Of a stretch of 64,000 nt of DNA, positions 34,318 to 42,560 are shown one piece after another. Location of the stretch: assembly GCF_001270745.1 (NCBI RefSeq), contig NZ_KQ434755.1:102532-166531 (forward strand), written 5' to 3'. The position numbers were made by a program, and so were the translations under genes. The stretch comes from Jiangella muralis (GTDB taxonomy: Bacteria; Actinomycetota; Actinomycetes; Jiangellales; Jiangellaceae). The notes below the pieces were generated by a model. It searched no databases. It was not told where the DNA came from and worked only from the letters and a program-made list of their open reading frames with translations. The first letter of the stretch is position 1; each line of letters begins with the position of its first letter.

Positions 34318-35081
34318 ACCTCGAGCCGGCGCCGCTGCCGTTTCACGACTACGGCGGCGCCGGGCCGCACGTGATCGGCATCCACGGTCACTTCGGGACG
34401 TCCATGTCGTTCGGCGCGCTGGCCCGGGCGGCGCGTGGCCGGGTCCGGCTCATCGCTCCCGACCAGCGCGGACATGGGACGGCCGGACCGGGAACCGGGC
34501 CTGACGTCGAGTCCTACCTGACGCTGCTGGAAGCCTTCCTCGAGCACCACGCGTCGAGCCCGGTGACGCTGTTCGGCCACTCGATGGGCGGCACCCACGC
34601 GATGCTGCTCGCCGGGCGTCGACCCGACCTGGTCTCGGCGCTGGTCGTCGAGGACCAGCCGATGAGGGTGCCACCGGCCGTTCTCGACGTGTCCAGGCTG
34701 CCCGTACGCACCACGACGTTTCTCGGGCTGGCCGCGGTTCTGCGGGACATCGGCATCGACGACCCGTGGTACTTCATGCTCGGCGCCGTCCGCGACCACC
34801 AAGGTTGGGGATTCGCCTTCGACTACCAGGACGTGGTCGCGTCGCAGCACGCGCTCGTGGGCGACTACTCCGAGGCCTGGCGGAACCTCGAGGTGCCGAT
34901 CCTGCTGCTACGCGGGGCCGACAGCTTCCTGCTGACCCAGGAGGCCGCCGCCGAGATGGTCGCCGTCCAGCCCCGTGCGCGACTCGTGGAGCTCGCCGGC
35001 TGCAGCCACTGGGTCCACGACGACGACCCGGCCGGGGTCGCCGACGCTCTCGTCGAGTTCGTCACCGGCTTCCCCGGCTGA
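34314..35081 (+). CDS. Alpha/beta hydrolase
   Basis: A 255-residue alpha/beta-fold hydrolase. The oxyanion region is GIHGHFGTS, the nucleophile Ser lies in LFGHSMGGTHA, the acid is probably Asp in LLRGADSFLL and the catalytic His is in GCSHWVHDDDP. The family includes esterases, lactonases and C-C hydrolases. It overlaps the ATPase gene by 4 bases, so it is part of the LacI-controlled transport operon and probably acts on the imported compound or an oxidised lactone derived from it. Confidence 0.9.
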   Translation: MNLEPAPLPFHDYGGAGPHVIGIHGHFGTSMSFGALARAARGRVRLIAPDQRGHGTAGPGTGPDVESYLTLLEAFLEHHASSPVTLFGHSMGGTHAMLLAGRRPDLVSALVVEDQPMRVPPAVLDVSRLPVRTTTFLGLAAVLRDIGIDDPWYFMLGAVRDHQGWGFAFDYQDVVASQHALVGDYSEAWRNLEVPILLLRGADSFLLTQEAAAEMVAVQPRARLVELAGCSHWVHDDDPAGVADALVEFVTGFPG

Positions 35082-35161
35082 CCCACCGCCCGCGCGGATC
35101 AGCACGTACCAGGAAAGAGCGCTCCCAGCGCACCGACCAGCAGAAAGGCTCGGCCAGCTCT

Positions 35162-36238
35162 ATGGACCCCCTCAAGTCACTGATCGTGGGCACCGGCGTC
35201 ATCGCTCCCATGCATGTCGAGGCGGTGCGCGCGCAGGGTGGCGCCGCGGTCCTCGTCGGCGCCGTGGACCCGGACGAGGAACGGCGCGCGGCATTCTGCG
35301 ACACGTTCGACGTCCCGGGCTACGCGGATCTCGAGACGGCGATCGCCGCGTCATCGCCCGACGTCGTCCACCTGTGCACCCCGCCCGTGCTCCACACCGA
35401 GCAGGCGATTCTCGTGCTGCGCAGCGGGGCGAACGTGTTCTGCGAGAAGCCTCTGACGGACTCACTGGCGGACGTCGCCCGTCTCGAGGAGGTCGAAGCG
35501 CAGAGCCCCGGCCACCTGGTCACCGTCTGCCAATGGCGATTCGGCTCCGCCGCCCGCGCGCTGCGGGACGCCGTCGCGTCGGGAACCCTGGGAGAGCTGA
35601 GAACGGGGTTGTGTCACACGATGTTCTTCCGGGATCAGTCCTACTACGACGTCGCATGGCGAGGGCGCTGGGAGTCGGAGCTGGGGGGAGCGACGACCAC
35701 CAACGGCACGCACGCCATCGACCTCGTCCTCTCGCTGGTTGCCGACTGGCAGGAGGTCTCGGCCTTCACCGCCACGGTCGGGCACCAGATCGAGGTCGAG
35801 GACGTGGCCATGGCCAACGTGCGGCTGGCGAACGGCGCGGTCATGAGCTTCGGCGCCTCCACCGTCTCCCCGCGGCAGAACACCGCCGTCCGCCTCGACT
35901 TCGAGGAGGGGACGGTCGAGGTCAACGCCGAATACCGGTACACGACGGCGAACTGGGCTTTCACGCCTCGACCCGACGGCAAGGCCGTCGCGCCCTGGGC
36001 CGGCGTGCCTGACGTCGGCAGCAGCCACGCGGCGCAGTTCGCGACGATGGTCGATGCCCTCCGCGCCGGTGAGCAGCCGCCGGCTTCGCTCGATCACGTT
36101 CGGCCGACCGTCGAGTTCCTCGCGTCGATGTACAAGTCGGCCGTCACGGGCCGAACCGTCAAACGCGGCGAGATCGCGGAAGGCGACCCCTTCTACACCG
36201 GAAACCTCAATGGCATGCGAGCGGCAGAACGAGGGTGA
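35162..36238 (+). CDS. Gfo/Idh/MocA family NAD(P)-dependent oxidoreductase
   Basis: A 358-residue dehydrogenase with an N-terminal Rossmann fold (SLIVGTGVIAPMHVEAV), the family hallmark FCEKPLTDSL near residue 95 and a C-terminal alpha/beta domain. Members oxidise or reduce sugar hydroxyls and inositols using NAD(P). The start ATG 35162 lies 80 bp after the hydrolase gene; a long 5' extension through that gene is a shadow. With a second family member downstream and the TIM-barrel isomerase upstream, it fits oxidation of a sugar or glycoside to a keto sugar. Confidence 0.92.
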   Translation: MDPLKSLIVGTGVIAPMHVEAVRAQGGAAVLVGAVDPDEERRAAFCDTFDVPGYADLETAIAASSPDVVHLCTPPVLHTEQAILVLRSGANVFCEKPLTDSLADVARLEEVEAQSPGHLVTVCQWRFGSAARALRDAVASGTLGELRTGLCHTMFFRDQSYYDVAWRGRWESELGGATTTNGTHAIDLVLSLVADWQEVSAFTATVGHQIEVEDVAMANVRLANGAVMSFGASTVSPRQNTAVRLDFEEGTVEVNAEYRYTTANWAFTPRPDGKAVAPWAGVPDVGSSHAAQFATMVDALRAGEQPPASLDHVRPTVEFLASMYKSAVTGRTVKRGEIAEGDPFYTGNLNGMRAAERG

Positions 36239-36290
36239 GCGGTCCGCGGCCGGCAGGTCGCTCCCGCGCTGAGTACGAGAGGCAACGACG

Positions 36291-37487
36291 ATGACCAGCA
36301 CCACCCATTCCGGCGCTGCGCCGGCGACGGCTTCCCCTGCCGTGCGCACCGTCCGGATCCTGATGAACGGCGTCACGGGACGCATGGGCAAGAACCAGCA
36401 CCTGATCCGTTCGATCCTGGCCATCCGTGCCGCCGGCGGCATTGCCGTCGGACCGGGGCAGGCCATCATGCCCGAACCCGTTCTGGTGGGCCGCAACCGG
36501 TCCAAGCTGGAGGCGCTGGCAGCCGAGCACGGCGTGGCGGAGGTGACGACCGACCTCGACGCGGCGCTTCGCGAACAGAACGCCGAGATCTACTTCGACG
36601 CGCAGCTGACCTCCGCGCGCACCGACGCGGTCCGCCGGGCCATCGCTGCCGGCGTCCACTTGTACTGCGAGAAGCCGCTGGCGCCGACCCTCGGCCAGGC
36701 GATGGACATCGTCCGGCTCGCCAACAAGGCGGGGATCAAGCAGGGCATCGTCCAGGACAAGCTGTTCCTGCCCGGGATCGTCAAGCTGCGGCGCGTCATC
36801 GAGAGTGGCGCGCTGGGCGACCTCCTGTCGGTTCGAGGGGAGTTCGGGTACTGGGTCTACCCGGGACCCGACCCGGCGCCGCAACGCCCGTCGTGGAACT
36901 ACAAGGCGAACGAGGGTGGCGGAATCATCTCCGACATGTTCCCGCACTGGCAGTACGTGCTGGAGCACACGGTGGGCCGCCCGATGGCCGTCAGCGCCCG
37001 CGGCGCCGTTCACCTCGAGCGGCGGATCGACGAGGCCGGGGCCGCGTACCGCGCCGACGCGGAGGACGCGGTCTACGCCTCCTTCGAGACCGACCGCGGG
37101 GTCTTCGTCCAGTTCAACTCGTCGTGGTGCGTGCGCGTGAATCGCGACGAGCTGTTCGAGCTGCAGGTCGACGGGACCCGGGGCAGCGCCGTCGCGGGAC
37201 TGCTGAACTGCAAGCTCCAGTCCGCCGAGACCACCCCGCGGTCGACCTGGAACCCCGATCTCCCCGACCCGATCGCGCACCGGGCCGGCTGGACACCGGT
37301 GCCCGACGTCGCACCGTACGACAACGCGTTCCGCGCCCAGTGGGAACTGTTCCTGCGCCATGTCGTCCTGGACGAGCCGTTCCCGTGGGACTTCCTCGCC
37401 GGCGCCCGTGGCATCCAGCTGGCGGAGGTCGCCCACGAATCGTGGGCGTCGCGCCGGTGGCACGACATCGCGGATCTGCCCACCTGA
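36291..37487 (+). CDS. Gfo/Idh/MocA family oxidoreductase (second copy)
   Basis: A 398-residue dehydrogenase unlike its neighbour in detail. The nucleotide-binding region reads RILMNGVTGRMGKNQH, a DapB-like GRMG variant, and the conserved CEKPLAPTLG follows. The C-terminal half contains SWNYKANEGGGIISDMFPHW, the substrate-domain segment with a catalytic-type His. It starts 52 bp after the first copy and is the last recognisable gene of the sugar operon. Two different family members suggest successive oxidation and reduction, or oxidation at two positions; the sugar is not known. Confidence 0.9.
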   Translation: MTSTTHSGAAPATASPAVRTVRILMNGVTGRMGKNQHLIRSILAIRAAGGIAVGPGQAIMPEPVLVGRNRSKLEALAAEHGVAEVTTDLDAALREQNAEIYFDAQLTSARTDAVRRAIAAGVHLYCEKPLAPTLGQAMDIVRLANKAGIKQGIVQDKLFLPGIVKLRRVIESGALGDLLSVRGEFGYWVYPGPDPAPQRPSWNYKANEGGGIISDMFPHWQYVLEHTVGRPMAVSARGAVHLERRIDEAGAAYRADAEDAVYASFETDRGVFVQFNSSWCVRVNRDELFELQVDGTRGSAVAGLLNCKLQSAETTPRSTWNPDLPDPIAHRAGWTPVPDVAPYDNAFRAQWELFLRHVVLDEPFPWDFLAGARGIQLAEVAHESWASRRWHDIADLPT

Positions 37488-37585
37488 GGACCTGGTCGCG
37501 CCCCGCCACCGGTCGACGCCACGATCCCGACGAGTTGCGCGTCACCTACGCCGAACCGGCGGCGCTGTGCGGCCATGATGGGGTT

Positions 37586-38494
37586 GTGTCCGAGTGGCAG
37601 CTTGTTGCGGGTGTCGAGCGGGATCGTCTGGTGGGTTTGGCGTACCGGATGCTCGGGACCGTTGCGGACGCCGAGGACGCCGTGCAGGAAGCGTTCGTGC
37701 GCTGGTACCGGCTCGCCGACCAGGTCCGGGCGGACGTGACCAACCCCGTGGGGTGGTTCGCCAAGACGACGAGCCGGGTCTGTCTGGACGTGTTGAAGAG
37801 CGCCTCCCGACGCCACGACCTCTACGTCGGTCCGTGGCTGCCCGAGCCGATCCCTGACGGTCGGTTCCGTGTCACGGCGCCGCTCAGGGCGCGCGACCCT
37901 GCGGAGCATGCGGTCACAGCGGAGTCGGTGAGCATGGCGCTGCTGGTCGTGATGGAGTCGATGACGCCGGCCGAGCGCGTCGCGTTCGTGCTCCGGGACG
38001 TGTTCGACTACCCCGTCGCGGACATCGCGGAGGTGCTCGGCCGTTCACTCGGCGCCGTCCGGCAGCTCGCGTCGTCCGCGCGCGCACGGATCGGCGCGAG
38101 CGATGCCGAGCCGAGCACCCACGGGGAGAGCGCGCGTCTCACAGAGGCGTTCCGGCACGCCGCGAACACCGGCGACGTGGTGGCTCTGCTGCGCCTACTC
38201 GACCCGGGTGTGACGCTCCGCTCCGACGGCGGCGGCGTCGCCAGGGCCGCGCTGAACCCAGTGCATGGTCAGGACAAGGTCGCCCGCTTCATCGTGGGCG
38301 TCCTCACCCGGCAGGCGCCGATCACGCTCGCACTCCGGGAGACCGGAGGCGGCGTGGTGCTGACGTTCGAGCGCGACGGAACGGTCACCGGCGTCCTCGA
38401 ACTGGTGACGGAGGCCGGGAACGTGCGGGATGTGCTGATTCAGTGGAACCCGCACAAGCTGACTCTGTGGCGCGTGGCCGACGCATCGACCTGA
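37586..38494 (+). CDS. ECF41-type RNA polymerase sigma factor (SigJ-like) with SnoaL-like domain
   Basis: A 302-residue sigma factor. Sigma region 2 spans about residues 5-75 (GLAYRMLGTVADAEDAVQEA, then FVRWYR), and region 4 about 110-170 (LTPAER-like MTPAERVAFVLRDVFDYPVA). A C-terminal SnoaL-like domain carries the ECF41 marks SDGGGVARAALNPVHG and WNPHKL, a variant of the NPDKL motif. In ECF41 proteins this extension regulates activity in place of an anti-sigma factor. GTG 37586 starts the domain; no better upstream start is seen. The oxidoreductase gene 57 bp downstream is the likely partner. Confidence 0.9.
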   Translation: MSEWQLVAGVERDRLVGLAYRMLGTVADAEDAVQEAFVRWYRLADQVRADVTNPVGWFAKTTSRVCLDVLKSASRRHDLYVGPWLPEPIPDGRFRVTAPLRARDPAEHAVTAESVSMALLVVMESMTPAERVAFVLRDVFDYPVADIAEVLGRSLGAVRQLASSARARIGASDAEPSTHGESARLTEAFRHAANTGDVVALLRLLDPGVTLRSDGGGVARAALNPVHGQDKVARFIVGVLTRQAPITLALRETGGGVVLTFERDGTVTGVLELVTEAGNVRDVLIQWNPHKLTLWRVADAST

Positions 38495-38551
38495 CGCAGC
38501 CAGGGGGTGTGTCGTCTACGTGGTGAACCCGTGGACCAGGAGGACATCACC

Positions 38552-39466
38552 ATGAAGGCCATCACCGTCACCGATCCGGACGCCGGCACCGCTGGCATGA
38601 CGCTGACCGAGCAGCCCGAACCCGACGCGTCGGAGAACGACGTCATCGTTCGGGTCCACGCGTCCGGATTCACCCCGGGCGAACTGACCTGGCCATCTAC
38701 GTGGACCGACCGCGCCGGTCGAGACCGCACCCCGAGTATCCCCGGACACGAACTCTCCGGCGTCGTCGCCGAACTCGGATACGGCACGACCGGTCTCACC
38801 GTCGGACAGCGCGTGTTCGGCCTCGCCGACTGGACCCGCAACGGCACCCTCGCCGAGTTCGTGGCCGTCGAGGCTCGGAACCTCGCCCCGCTCCCGGCCG
38901 ACATCGACTTCGTCACCGCCGCGAGCCTGCCGATCTCGGGCCTCACCGCCTGGCAGGGCCTCTTCGAACACGGCCATCTCCGCTCCGGTGAGACCGTGCT
39001 GGTGCACGGCGCGGCCGGCGGGGTCGGCTCCGTCGTGACGCAGCTCGCGCGTGAAGTCGGCGCCTATGTCGTCGGCACCGGCCGTACCGCGGACAGAGAC
39101 GCCGCACTCGGGTTCGGAGCGAACGAGTTCGTCGACCTGGGAACCGGCGAGCTCATCTCGGCCGGACCGGTGGATCTCGTGTTCGACGTCATCGGTGGCG
39201 ACATCGGGGACCGCTCCGTGGACCTCGTCCGGGCCGGCGGCACGCTCGTCACCATCGCCGGACCACCCACCCGGCGGCCCGCGGACGGCCGCTCCGTGTT
39301 CTTCGTCGTGGAGGCCGTCCGCGACCAGCTCACGCAGCTCGCCACGCGCGTCCGCGACGGCCGGCTGCGTGCCGGCGTCGGCACGGTACGACCGCTCGAC
39401 GACGCCGTCGCGGCGCTCAACCCCACCGAGCGCTCCACGGGCAAGACCATCATCAGCATCGCCTAG
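38552..39466 (+). CDS. NADP-dependent MDR oxidoreductase (quinone oxidoreductase-like)
   Basis: A 304-residue medium-chain dehydrogenase/reductase without structural zinc cysteines. IPGHELSGVVAELG and VLVHGAAGGVGSVVTQLA (the NADPH Rossmann loop) are clear. The family reduces quinones or enones. ATG 38552 has an AGGAGG ribosome site 7 bases upstream. Following the ECF41 sigma gene, it matches the known pairing of ECF41 factors with oxidoreductases, decarboxylases or epimerases, so the sigma factor probably controls it. Confidence 0.92.
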   Translation: MKAITVTDPDAGTAGMTLTEQPEPDASENDVIVRVHASGFTPGELTWPSTWTDRAGRDRTPSIPGHELSGVVAELGYGTTGLTVGQRVFGLADWTRNGTLAEFVAVEARNLAPLPADIDFVTAASLPISGLTAWQGLFEHGHLRSGETVLVHGAAGGVGSVVTQLAREVGAYVVGTGRTADRDAALGFGANEFVDLGTGELISAGPVDLVFDVIGGDIGDRSVDLVRAGGTLVTIAGPPTRRPADGRSVFFVVEAVRDQLTQLATRVRDGRLRAGVGTVRPLDDAVAALNPTERSTGKTIISIA

Positions 39467-39527
39467 GGATCCTAGCCGCAGGGCGGCTCCTGGCCACGCT
39501 GTCGATCTTGGCTCGGTCGGCGGGGCG

Positions 39528-39555
39528 TTGACACTTTCCGATATAGGCATATGAT
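39528..39555 (+). promoter_or_regulatory. Strong predicted promoter of leaderless ArsR gene
   Basis: TTGACA (39528-39533), a 16-bp spacer and TATGAT (39550-39555). The -10 ends 6 bases before ATG 39562, so translation likely begins at the 5' end of the mRNA. The overlapping ATATAGGCATAT (39541-39552) is a plausible operator for the ArsR protein itself. Confidence 0.75.
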
Positions 39556-39561
39556 GTGGCG

Positions 39562-39924
39562 ATGGCACGAGCGGCGACGACCTCGGATGCGTTCAACGCG
39601 ATCGCCGAGCGGCAGCGGCGGGAGATTCTGGTCCTGCTTCAGGGCGGCGAGCGGCCGGTGGCCGAGCTGGCTCGAGGGCTGGGGATGAGCCAGCCGCAGG
39701 CGTCCAAGCACCTGCGGGTGCTCCGGGAGGTCGAGCTGGTGCGGGTCCGCAGGGTGGGCAAGCAGCGGCTGTACGGCCTGGACGCTCGCGGGCTGCGGCC
39801 GGTGCACGAGTGGCTGGGCGGCTTCGAGCGGTTCTGGAGCGGGAGCTTCGACCGGCTGGACGAGTACGTCCAGGATCTGAAACAGGCACGGCGAGAGGAG
39901 CCATCGGATGGCGACGGCCAGTAG
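39562..39924 (+). CDS. ArsR family (winged-helix) transcriptional regulator
   Basis: A 120-residue repressor. The recognition region ELARGLGMSQPQASKHLRVL and the wing VRRVGKQRLYGLD are typical; no metal-binding cysteine motif is present. It belongs to the ArsR group paired with SRPBCC (AHSA1) proteins. The ATG at 39562 sits at the expected transcription start. Its 3' end overlaps the SRPBCC gene by 17 bases. Autoregulation through the AT-rich promoter palindrome is likely. Confidence 0.92.
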   Translation: MARAATTSDAFNAIAERQRREILVLLQGGERPVAELARGLGMSQPQASKHLRVLREVELVRVRRVGKQRLYGLDARGLRPVHEWLGGFERFWSGSFDRLDEYVQDLKQARREEPSDGDGQ

Positions 39925-40429
39925 CGGCGGTGAGCCCGGTCACGTGATCGCGGACCGCGAGATCGTGATGTCCCGGGTCATCGGCGCACCACGAGAGCTG
40001 GTGTTCGAAGCGTTCACGCAGGTCCGGCACCTGTCGCGGTGGTGGGGACCGGAGGGGTTCTCCACCACCACACGGTCCTTCGAGTTCCGCGTCGGCGGCG
40101 CCTGGGACTTCGTGATGCACGGGCCGGACGGGACCGACTACCCGGAGTGGATCACCTGGCGTGAGATCGTCCCGCCGGAGCGGATCGCGCTGCTGCATGG
40201 CGAGTCCCGCGACGACCCCGACGCCTTCGAGTCGGTGCTGGCCTTCGAGCCGGCCGGCGACGAGACCCGGATCGTGATGCGCACGGTGTTCCCCACCAAG
40301 GAACTCCGCGACGAGGCGGTGGAGAAGTACCACGCGATCGAGGGTGGCGAGCAGACGCTGCGCAACCTCGCGGCCTACGTCGCCGAACTCACCCGGAAGG
40401 ACACCACCCCGAACGGAGCGGAGAGCTGA
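39908..40429 (+). CDS. SRPBCC (AHSA1-like) domain protein
   Basis: A 173-residue START/Bet v1-fold protein. IGAPRELVFEAFTQVRHLSR, the WWGPEGF block and GGAWDFVMHGPDGTDYPEWI are diagnostic of the AHSA1 group. These bind hydrophobic ligands in the cytosol; specific roles are mostly unknown. It is coupled to the ArsR gene and its last base is the first base of the next start codon. Confidence 0.92.
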   Translation: MATASSGGEPGHVIADREIVMSRVIGAPRELVFEAFTQVRHLSRWWGPEGFSTTTRSFEFRVGGAWDFVMHGPDGTDYPEWITWREIVPPERIALLHGESRDDPDAFESVLAFEPAGDETRIVMRTVFPTKELRDEAVEKYHAIEGGEQTLRNLAAYVAELTRKDTTPNGAES

Positions 40430-41094
40430 TGGCCGGGAAGGTGTTCTTCAGCGTGACGATGTCGCTCGACGGGTTCATGGCACCCGAGGCCGTGCCCGTC
40501 GAGCTCGTCTTCTCGCCCGAAGGTCAGAACGACCCGAGGGTCCAGCGGTGGATGACGAAGTGGTCGGAACTGCAGGCGTGGGCGTTCCCGCAGCGGTGGT
40601 TCAGAGAGAACCTCGAGCTCGGCGAGGGTGGCGAGGAAGGCATCGACAACGACATCGCGCGGGCGACGTACGAGCGCACCGGCGTGAGCGTCATGGGCAA
40701 GCGGATGTTCGACGCCGGCGAGCTGGCCTGGCCGGAGGAGGCTCCGTTCCACACCCCGGTGTTCGTCGTCACCCACACCAGGCGCGAGCCGTGGGAGCGG
40801 CCGGGCGGCACCACCTTCCACTTCGTCAACGACGGCATCGAGAGCGCGCTCGACCGGGCCCGCGCGGCCGCCGGGGGTCGCGACGTGCGCATCGCCGGCG
40901 GCGCCGAGACGATCCAGGAGTACCTGGACAACGGCCTGATCGACGAGTTCTCGATCACCCTCGCGCCCGTGCTGTTCGGCACCGGCATCCGCCTGTTCGA
41001 CCGCGTGGACCCCGCCCGTCTCGCCCTCGATCAGGTCCGGGCGGACGCATCATCCCGGGTGACCCACCTGACCTACACCGCCGGGAAACGCTAG
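40429..41094 (+). CDS. Dihydrofolate reductase (RibD C-terminal) family protein
   Basis: A 221-residue DHFR-like reductase. KVFFSVTMSLDGFMAPE is the family start, SVMGKRMFDAGE the cofactor-proximal loop, VRIAGGAETIQEYLDNGLID the second strand and LAPVLFGTGIRLFD the C-terminal hallmark. It is third in the ArsR-SRPBCC-DHFR operon (TGATG overlap), a widespread actinobacterial arrangement. The substrate is unknown. Confidence 0.92.
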   Translation: MAGKVFFSVTMSLDGFMAPEAVPVELVFSPEGQNDPRVQRWMTKWSELQAWAFPQRWFRENLELGEGGEEGIDNDIARATYERTGVSVMGKRMFDAGELAWPEEAPFHTPVFVVTHTRREPWERPGGTTFHFVNDGIESALDRARAAAGGRDVRIAGGAETIQEYLDNGLIDEFSITLAPVLFGTGIRLFDRVDPARLALDQVRADASSRVTHLTYTAGKR

Positions 41095-41222
41095 ATGAGT
41101 GATCCTCGCGCCGGTCAACTCGGTCGGCTCGGGTTTCGCGTTGGCTGGCCGACCGTGCGCCCGGGTCTGACACGTTCGCCGGAGGCTGCCACGTTGGCCG
41201 TCCCCCCTTGCGGCCCCGGGCC

Positions 41223-41546
41223 CTATCAGGGGGACGGGGCAGTCTGGGCACACCTCGCCGTCCGCTGCCGGGGGCCCGGCCACATCACTCGCGGCGGGGG
41301 CCCGTCACCCGCGAAAGCACCGTATGGCCGACGACCTTGGCTCTCATCCGGTGCTGCGGCGGGTGACGTGCTCTCCGCGCGGGTCAAGACACCGCCACCT
41401 CGATGCCGGCCGACGGTCGCAGGAGTCGAGGACACCAAACGGCGCACCGGCACGAACGGCGAACGCCAGCCAGCTAGGCGAACCGACATCGGCCAACCGT
41501 TCGCCCGGGCGGGCCTGTGCCCGCACTTCCCCCGTCCCCCTGATAG
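41223..41546. repeat. 324-bp element bounded by 17-bp perfect inverted repeats (MITE-like)
   Basis: CTATCAGGGGGACGGGG at 41223-41239 is matched exactly, inverted, at 41530-41546. Similarity continues inward with one gap (cAGTcTGGGCACA against gaAGTgCGGGCACA), giving imperfect termini of about 31 bp. No transposase frame lies inside and no target duplication is obvious. A partial third copy, GGGCAGGAGGGGGACGG, is at 41647-41663. Confidence 0.6.
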
Positions 41547-41561
41547 CTGCCCGTTCTTAGA

Positions 41562-41637
41562 CCGCGGTGCCGCGGGTCAAGCGGTGCTTCGCTCGCGCGA
41601 AGCGCCAATGGGTCCGCTTGAGGCGCGGTGCCGCGGC
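41562..41637. repeat. Nested hairpin with flanking direct repeats
   Basis: Outer arms TCAAGCGG (41577-41584) and CCGCTTGA (41614-41621) enclose the inner 7-bp stem GCTTCGC (41586-41592) and GCGAAGC (41597-41603). They are flanked by near-identical repeats around CGCGGTGCCGCGG (41563-41575 and 41624-41636). Could be a structured RNA or an element end. Confidence 0.5.
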
Positions 41638-41746
41638 TGAGAAAATGGGCAGGAGGGGGACGGCCCACTATCGCAAAACGGCGAACTGCGCGACAACGGC
41701 GAACCGCTACGCGATCCCCAACGCCACCGTGTGGATTCGCTGCGCC

Positions 41747-41812
41747 GGGTGGGGCGGATCACTGTTGCCCTGGCAACAGCAGCGCCACCCAGTAAGCACA
41801 GTGATCCCACCC
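41747..41812. repeat. Double stem-loop, possible terminator or element remnant
   Basis: Inner stem CTGTTGCC (41762-41769) and GGCAACAG (41772-41779); outer stem GGATCACTG (41756-41764) and CAGTGATCC (41799-41807), extended by GGGTG and CACCC after a 4-base bulge. The inner and outer arms share 3 bases, so the folds are alternatives. No T-run follows, so a classic terminator is not supported. Confidence 0.5.
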
Positions 41813-41889
41813 AATGCCGCGCCGCCACGCGACGCCCGCTCAAACTCGGTTCGAGTGGCGGAGTTCGGAGACCGGTCTCCCCATGTGCG

Positions 41890-42501
41890 TCACGCCCGAT
41901 TCCGAAGCTCATCCGTCGACCGAACCCGGTAGCGGGTGTGCAGCATTTCTGGGCCCTCGAGGGCGCGTACCAGTTCGAGTTCGACGTGCTGGGGAGGCAG
42001 GTCGTCGAAGAGCCGGCGGCCCTGCCCGAGCAGCACGGGGATGATCTGCAGGGACATCTCGTCGAGTTCCCCGGCGTGCAGGAGAGCTCGCGCCGCCTCC
42101 GCGCCGTGCAGGAGGACGTCCCGGTCGCCGGCGGCCTGCCGGGCCCGCGCCGCGGCCTCGGGGACGTCGGTGACGTAGCGGGCGTGTCCGAACGTGGGTT
42201 CCTCGGGGACGGAGCGGGTGAGGACGAAGATCGGGACGCCGTCGTGGTGATCGCCGTTCCAGCGGCCGCCGTGGTCGAACGTGCGCCGGCCGGTGAGGAC
42301 GGCGCCGGTGGCCATCACGTCGGCCATGACGGTGGCGCCGACCTCATCGACGGGACGGATGGTGCGGGGTCCGCCGTCGTCGGGGAAGAGGGACCGGTGC
42401 AAGCGCTCGCCGCCGATCCCGAGTCCCCGGTCGGGCCCGTCGTCCGGCCCCGTGATGAATCCGTCGAGGGACATCCACATGTAGAGCACGATCTTGGCCA
42501 T
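41890..42501 (-). CDS. Dihydrofolate reductase (RibD C-terminal) family protein
   Basis: A 203-residue DHFR-like reductase starting KIVLYMWMSLDGFITGPDD, with AVLTGRRTFDHGGRW, VLLHGAEAARALLHAGELDE and IIPVLLGQGRRLFDDL. It is the third member of this family in the window and distinct from the one at 40429. It is on the minus strand downstream of the PNPOx-like gene (59-bp gap). Substrate unknown. Confidence 0.92.
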   Translation of the reverse strand: MAKIVLYMWMSLDGFITGPDDGPDRGLGIGGERLHRSLFPDDGGPRTIRPVDEVGATVMADVMATGAVLTGRRTFDHGGRWNGDHHDGVPIFVLTRSVPEEPTFGHARYVTDVPEAAARARQAAGDRDVLLHGAEAARALLHAGELDEMSLQIIPVLLGQGRRLFDDLPPQHVELELVRALEGPEMLHTRYRVRSTDELRNRA

Positions 42502-42560
42502 GATCCGTTCCTTCCACTTGTGCCGTACGAGATCCGGCCCGTCCGGCCGCGACGCAGCGG

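Larger units (their letters stand above)
41095..41889. other. Repeat-rich intergenic region between convergent DHFR-like genes
   Basis: About 795 bp with no convincing gene. It holds a 17-bp inverted repeat bounding 324 bp, a second set of nested stems at 41562-41637 and a third at 41747-41812. An open frame at 41095-41640 gives a low-complexity, Pro/Gly/Arg-rich product with no domain and overlaps all of these repeats. It may be remnants of a non-autonomous mobile element or a structured RNA. Confidence 0.5.

Noticed and set aside
41095..41640. 181-codon open frame after the DHFR-like gene
   Set aside because: Low-complexity product without domains; the stretch is dominated by inverted repeats.
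41647..41663. Third full copy of the inverted-repeat end
   Set aside because: Only partly matching, with a 4-base deletion; kept as a possible fragment within the repeat entry.
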